Source of the DNA: Asterias rubens
Lineage: Eukaryota; Echinodermata; Asteroidea; Forcipulatida; Asteriidae
Direction: 5' to 3'
Assembly: GCF_902459465.1 (NCBI RefSeq)
Contig: NC_047066.1
Coordinates: 11,597,047 to 11,661,046 of the forward strand
Length of the DNA stretch: 64,000 nucleotides
Shown here piece after piece: positions 61,801 to 64,000 of the stretch. How positions within the stretch are numbered: the stretch's first letter is position 1; each line of letters begins with the position of its first letter. The position numbers and the translations under genes are program-made. The notes under the pieces are model-generated. The model had not been told where the DNA came from. It did not search any database and worked only from the letters and a program-made list of their open reading frames with translations.

Positions 61801-63779
61801 GTCACCTGGAAATATAATTTTTTTTCTTTCAAACATAAGAGTATATGCTTACGAACAATAAAACAATTGTTTGTCACGATTTATATGTTTAAAAAATATA
61901 TAAAGTTGTTTGGGGGGCTGACTCAGCCTACCCCTTTTGTGACGTCAATCGAGGCAGACTTTGCCTGCAATGCGTATTGTAAACACACGTGCAAAGTACA
62001 TGTACGTCCAAGTCGTGAGTTGGTACATTTCAAAAAGTGTTTTTCTGCATTCCGCAGCAATACACCTGGTCGGCATTGCCGGGAAAAAAAATAAAAAATT
62101 GTGAAACGTACAAACTCAAGACTTGGTCCGTAAATGTACTTTGCAATTGTGTTTACTCTACGCATTACAGGCAAAGTCTGCCTCGACGTCACGAACAGCG
62201 CCCTCTCGGGTCGGGGTCTACTCTTAAATTTGTAAATAACATAAGAACTGATTTTTTAAAACCTTAGTTAACTGTTTATTCACATTACGCTCATCAAAAC
62301 ACATGAATTAGTGACATAAGCTTTATTTTGAAAAAAAAAACACTTCCAGGTGACTTTAAACTTTCCGTTCAAAACCTTTCCAAAAGAAGTAAAAGTAGTA
62401 ACATGAAAACAATGCATTTCCTTTTATTTCGGTAACGTCATGTCTTTTTACAACATTTTGGTCGTCTAGTTTTAAAAGTATGTCATGGTAACATTGGTTT
62501 TCCCTTAATTTCTGTATCCATCACGTCTTTTTCCACATTAAATTTGTTATATTTGTCTAGTTTTGGCTCTAAGGTCCGTGGTAATCGAACCGGAATCATA
62601 TTCAATAATGAGATGGACGACTTCTCGCAACCCAACGCCACAAATTTCTTTGGTCTTCCACCGTCTCCAAGCAATTTCATCCGGCCTGGAAAGCGCCCCA
62701 TGTCCTCCATGGCTCCAGTTATAGCTATCAGCAAAGATGGAACCATCAGGTTGGTTGTTGGGGCGTCAGGCGGTTCGCGTATCACCACAGGGGTCGCACA
62801 GGTAATTATTAAAATCCTTAAAGGCACTGGACACTATTGGTAGTACATGTAATTCAAAATAGTTGTCTGCGTAAAAAAAACTTACTCGGTAACAAGCAAT
62901 GGACAGCTGTTGATAGTATAACACATTGTGAGAATTGGCTTTCTCTTAAGTGTAGTTTTTTGAAAAAGAAATAATTTCTCACTCAAATAATAAAAGACTT
63001 TGGGCATGAAGCCTCTTTTATAGAACCCGCAAGTTTGTGCATTCAGGATGTTTTTTTTCTTCAGATTATGTTGGTGTACACCAAGTGAGATAACTGGTCT
63101 TGAACAAAATACACCAAAATGCACAGTGCCTTTCGAGATACGAAACGAAAGGTTTAGACAAAATAAAACACCTGAAAGAAACTCCAGGACTTGGCACCCA
63201 GCACGGTGTATTTGTTGACTGGATAACCTCTGCAACGAAGGACTATTGTCGAAGTGGCTAGGCAAACTCTATCAAGGAACACGTTGCCTTGGGTCGGACG
63301 AGTTGCTCTTTGAAAAGCGTTTGAAACCGTTTGTTTGACATGCACATGGTTAGAGAGATATTTTAAAGGTAGAATCCACACAAGAGTATCACTCGAAATT
63401 TCACCGTTTTCTCTTTGCCTCGCGAACTAATGCGGTCGGCCATTTTATGGAGTCAAAATTTTGACTCCACAAAATGGCCGACCGTGTTTCTTCGCGACGT
63501 AAAAGTAAATCGTGCACTTTCAAGGCATGTCTGTGTGGATCGTTATAATCTACTTTTAACTTATCTATCTAACTATTGCATTTCATAACAAACCGCTTCA
63601 AACGCTTTCCAAAGACCACCTCGACCGATCCGATGGTTTCTGAAATGACATTATTTTGTTTGCAGGTTTCTGCGGATACATTATGGTTCGGTGACGGCAT
63701 AAAGGAAGCTATCCAACGCAGACGTCTCCACCACCAGCTTGTGCCAAACAACGTGACGTATGAAGCAGGATACGATCAG
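49684..63779 (+). CDS. GGT: GGT copy B: gamma-glutamyltranspeptidase, likely active (3' partial)
   Basis: Ten exons: 49684-49802, 53147-53365, 55209-55432, 56700-56892, 57855-58015, 59405-59551, 60215-60351, 60968-61152, 62561-62801, 63666-63779; 580 residues without a stop, last exon outside. The family removes gamma-glutamyl groups from glutathione and its conjugates at the outer cell surface, feeding cysteine recovery. A Thr run and acidic tail precede an anchor at residues 47-71. Active-site residues are all present: Arg165 (DAREVAP), nucleophile Thr440 (SGTAHLSVV), Thr458 and Asn460 (STVNT), Glu479 and Asp482 (NNEMDDF), Ser510-Ser511 (PMSSMAP), Gly532-Gly533 (GASGGS). Self-cleavage before Thr440 would give heavy and light chains. 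Splice phases equal those of copy A. The start codon has A at -3. Confidence 0.94.
50192..50347. mobile_element. Inverted-repeat element GGGTGCGTTCG, copy 2
   Basis: Ends GGGTGCGTTCGTTTAGCTTC and the inverse GAAGCTAAACGAACGCACCC, with CCAGGTCGACCCCGG inside. A deletion form of the element at 40789. Confidence 0.85.
50480..50607. mobile_element. Solo end of the TAGACTTG transposon family
   Basis: TTTTAACGACTTGTCCACAA then GTCTA, with GC-rich CTCTCGCGAGA sequence before it, matches the outer end of the 4.1-kb element. No partner end is near. Related but clearly diverged further in. Confidence 0.6.
51555..51685. repeat. Short tandem units ATGCAATTGTGTCCGCC
   Basis: Three units of TATGCAATCGTGTCCGCCC type spaced about 40 bp apart, preceded by an inverted one (GGAGGACATGATTGCAT). 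Confidence 0.65.
52030..52425. mobile_element. 390-bp MITE, full-length
   Basis: Ends CGCAGTGGACACTATTGG and CCAATAGTGTCCAGTGTC; the inner inverted centre is shortened (GAGACCTCAGATTGAAAGTCTCGA). Lies in intron 1 of GGT copy B. Confidence 0.9.
52968..53055 (-). repeat. Retroelement-end repeat with hammerhead-like fold
   Basis: Minus strand: AAGAAGAC, stem arms GATCAG and CTGATC around AGCATA, then GAAACGTCGAG. The arms differ from those of other copies but still pair. It lies about 90 bp before exon 2 of GGT copy B. Confidence 0.55.
53147..53365 (+). CDS. GGT: GGT-B exon 2 (membrane anchor)
   Basis: Acceptor ccctccag, donor gtatag. Encodes RSVVRKWQL, a hydrophobic run with AAAAAV, then YYYKDKDD and an extracellular start ending CSEIGR. 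Confidence 0.9.
53973..54039. repeat. Long hairpin, 27-base arms
   Basis: GTGATCCCCGGAGCGTTC with TATTTTCCC and the mirrored GGGAAAATAGAACGCTACGG with GGATCAC enclose a 13-base centre. One arm mismatch. In intron 2 of GGT copy B. Confidence 0.85.
54396..54748. mobile_element. Second MITE family (TCTCGATATCGAGAA centre)
   Basis: Ends near GTCCAAAGGCCCACACTTCG and AAAGTGTCCAATGGCTTTAAAG. The centre is a perfect TTCTCGATATCGAGAA palindrome. The blocks AAACCTGTGAAAATTT and GCTCAATCGGTCAT are shared with the 390-bp family. Confidence 0.8.
55005..55075. repeat. CGTTTCGAAC motif with ATGAAGATG hairpin
   Basis: Contains CCTGACGTTTCGAACC and two facing ATGAAGATGT / ACATCTTCAT arms. A distant cousin of the hammerhead-like repeat, without a clear core. 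Confidence 0.35.
55209..55432 (+). CDS. GGT: GGT-B exon 3 ([11 protein letters not shown] / AREVAP region)
   Basis: Acceptor cattctag, donor gtgagt. Encodes [21 protein letters not shown] and LDAREVAP, including the Arg that binds the glutamyl carboxylate. Confidence 0.95.
55463..55617. mobile_element. Inverted-repeat MITE in intron 3 of GGT-B
   Basis: Ends ATAGACCTTATCGCAAATAC and GTATTTGCGAAAAGGTCTAT, and an inner pair GAATGAGGTGCATGCTGGT / ACCAGCATGCACCTCATTC. 155 bp, no coding. Confidence 0.85.
55620..56695. other. Rest of GGT-B intron 3
   Basis: No repeat or gene recognised; AT-rich from 56280 on with AATTGAATT-type simple sequence near 56510. Confidence 0.45.
56700..56892 (+). CDS. 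GGT: GGT-B exon 4 (VPGEIAG region)
   Basis: Acceptor catgcag, donor gtgtgt. Encodes [20 protein letters not shown], then [13 protein letters not shown], close to vertebrate GGT. Confidence 0.95.
56936..57299. mobile_element. 390-bp MITE, nearly full-length
   Basis: GGCAGTGGACACTATTGG and CCAATAGTGTCCACTGTC ends with the usual interior. It starts 44 bp after the exon 4 donor. A loose far end of a second copy is at 57716-57762. Confidence 0.9.
57455..57560 (+). mobile_element. Old tRNA-derived SINE head
   Basis: TAGCTCAGATGGTAGAGCGC is a clean A box region; GTTCAAATCGC is the B box. The acceptor stem does not pair, and the sequence continues into AAATTGTGTTTGTTC, so it is a SINE remnant. Confidence 0.65.
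57855..58015 (+). CDS. GGT: GGT-B exon 5 ([11 protein letters not shown] region)
   Basis: Acceptor gttacag. The donor is gttgga, a weak site, but the homologous exon in copy A ends at the same phase and place. Encodes [20 protein letters not shown] and [15 protein letters not shown]. Confidence 0.92.
58136..58390 (+). repeat. Dispersed repeat, copy 2
   Basis: Counterpart of 58-345 (GATAAACAAACCGCCTTGGTT start, GGCAAAAACTCGGGCTGTGA end). In intron 5 of GGT copy B. Confidence 0.6.
58627..59258. mobile_element. Second MITE family, interrupted copy
   Basis: Starts AAAGCCATTGGACACTTTCG, has the TTCTCGATATCGAGAA centre, and stops near 58915 at GACCAATTGAATCAAA. The missing end (TTTTCACAGGTTTGTTATTTT to GTGTTTAATGGCTTTGAA) resumes at 59168-59258. 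About 250 bp of other sequence, with an A run, lies between. Confidence 0.75.
59405..59551 (+). CDS. GGT: GGT-B exon 6 ([16 protein letters not shown] region)
   Basis: Acceptor cctaccag, donor gtaaga. Encodes [13 protein letters not shown] and [20 protein letters not shown]. Confidence 0.94.
59768..59902. mobile_element. Fold-back MITE, relative of 37934-38072
   Basis: GGGGCTTTGAAACGCTAGG and TGGCAGCAGACTCACCGG on the left; GTTTGCTGCCACC and CCAAAGTC on the right. The arms are decayed. CGCTAGGTGGCAGCAG fits the CTCF-like core. Confidence 0.6.
60215..60351 (+). CDS. GGT: GGT-B exon 7 ([13 protein letters not shown] region)
   Basis: Acceptor tgtgtag, donor gtgaga. Encodes [26 protein letters not shown]. 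Confidence 0.94.
60550..60662. mobile_element. Third-family MITE-like fragment
   Basis: AAAGGAACTTTAAATAATCGG, CACAGATTTACATAAAACTTACACGG and TGATGATGATAG follow in the order seen at 37285. The right half is missing. Confidence 0.5.
60968..61152 (+). CDS. GGT: GGT-B exon 8 (processing site with catalytic Thr)
   Basis: Acceptor gatccag, donor gtgagt. Encodes [19 protein letters not shown] and SVTSTVNT. The Thr of GTAHLS is the nucleophile and the new N terminus after self-cleavage. Confidence 0.96.
61180..61341. mobile_element. MITE half (390-bp superfamily)
   Basis: CAACTTCGATGACCAATTGAG, TCACAGATTTGT, GAGGTACACCAAGTGA and CTTTGACAAT blocks to an AAGGTGTGCATTTAAAG end. The left half is missing. 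Confidence 0.7.
61795..62360. mobile_element. Fold-back element in GGT-B intron 8
   Basis: Outer ends TTTAAAGTCACCTGGA and TCCAGGTGACTTTAAA. A second, better-kept inverted pair is inside: GACGTCAATCGAGGCAGACT with TTGCCTGCAATGCG (from 61941) against its mirror ending at 62194. Arms of about 100 bp in the inner pair. No coding frame. Confidence 0.8.
62561..62801 (+). CDS. GGT: GGT-B exon 9 (light chain core)
   Basis: Acceptor tgtctag, donor gtaatt. Encodes [33 protein letters not shown] and [10 protein letters not shown]: all substrate-pocket residues in place. Same length, 241 bp, as in copy A. Confidence 0.96.
62818..63138. mobile_element. MITE, 390-bp superfamily
   Basis: AAAGGCACTGGACACTATTGG end and decayed GCACAGTGCCTTT end; the interior is of the 36-kb type (GACTTTGGGC / GCCTCTTTTATAG). 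It starts 17 bp after the exon 9 donor. Confidence 0.8.
63364..63562. mobile_element. Fold-back MITE with near-perfect palindrome
   Basis: Decayed ends AAAGGTAGAATCCACACA and TGTGTGGATCGTTATAATC. The core palindrome has 26-base arms (63433-63458, 63459-63484), no loop and one mismatch; it contains GGCCATTTT and GGAGTCAAAA. In intron 9 of GGT copy B. Confidence 0.85.
63666..63779 (+). CDS. GGT: GGT-B exon 10 ([19 protein letters not shown] region)
   Basis: Acceptor gtttgcag, donor gtgagt. Encodes [21 protein letters not shown] and [11 protein letters not shown], a standard light-chain block. The next exon is not seen: an acceptor-like cattctag ends at 63988, but GGCATTTCCTGA after it would stop at once in this phase. 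Confidence 0.92.
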
Positions 63780-64000
63780 GTGAGTGCAAAGATGGAACGT
63801 CATTGGCCAATCGATCAACGTTTTGGTCCAATTAAAACAACTGTACTATCTTCTCGTTGTCTACTCATCTTACGGTTCACGTTATTGGTTGAATGTTTAT
63901 ATTTTCTCTTCCGTCTGTCACGTTCATCAATTGCGCACGCCAAAGACCAACCTTTCTTTATAAAAAGAAAATGACTTGTGCATTCTAGGGCATTTCCTGA

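Noticed and set aside
63989-64000. Last exon of GGT copy B starting at the cattctag acceptor
   Set aside because: In the phase left by exon 10 it would read three residues and stop, losing the conserved C terminus; the true exon is probably beyond the window.

Overview
The window is eukaryotic: genes are split by GT-AG introns, and the space between them is packed with SINEs, LINE remnants and inverted-repeat DNA elements. It looks like a marine invertebrate deuterostome. An echinoderm, perhaps a sea star, is my best guess from the lectin type and the repeat style; this is inference, not proof.

Two gamma-glutamyltranspeptidase (GGT) genes on the + strand frame the window. GGT copy A (11 exons, 1556-11144, first coding exon missing) and GGT copy B (10 exons, 49684-63779, last exon beyond the right edge) share splice phases at every junction I could compare through copy B exon 9 and its copy A counterpart. 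Both encode type II membrane proteins with an N-terminal anchor and the GGT fold. Copy B keeps every active-site residue I can place. Copy A has lost the catalytic threonine, the substrate-binding arginine and several further pocket residues, so it reads as an intact but probably dead GGT: a secreted-face pseudoenzyme.

Between them (about 16.4-39.6 kb) lies a cluster of four intronless C-type lectin loci. Each has a signal peptide, one lectin domain with an EPN motif, and a cysteine-rich C-terminal tail. Two are intact (31398-32060 +, 38932-39591 -). One has an in-frame-type internal deletion (27341-27850 -). One is split by a 4.1-kb inverted-repeat transposon with a 9-bp target duplication, whose first three bases give the truncated lectin a stop codon; a second 4.5-kb fold-back element sits a few bases upstream of the same start codon. 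Loci at 27.3 and 31.4 kb are head to head and share 5' flank; loci at 16-21 and 37-39.6 kb share more than 2 kb of 3' flank.

The rest is repeats: at least three related MITE families (a 390-bp one has about ten copies), tRNA-derived SINEs, LINE reverse transcriptase fragments, a solo LTR with a 5-bp target duplication, an 18-bp minisatellite, several tandem arrays, many hairpins, and a dispersed retroelement end with a hammerhead-ribozyme-like fold. I saw no CRISPR, rRNA or free-standing tRNA gene.
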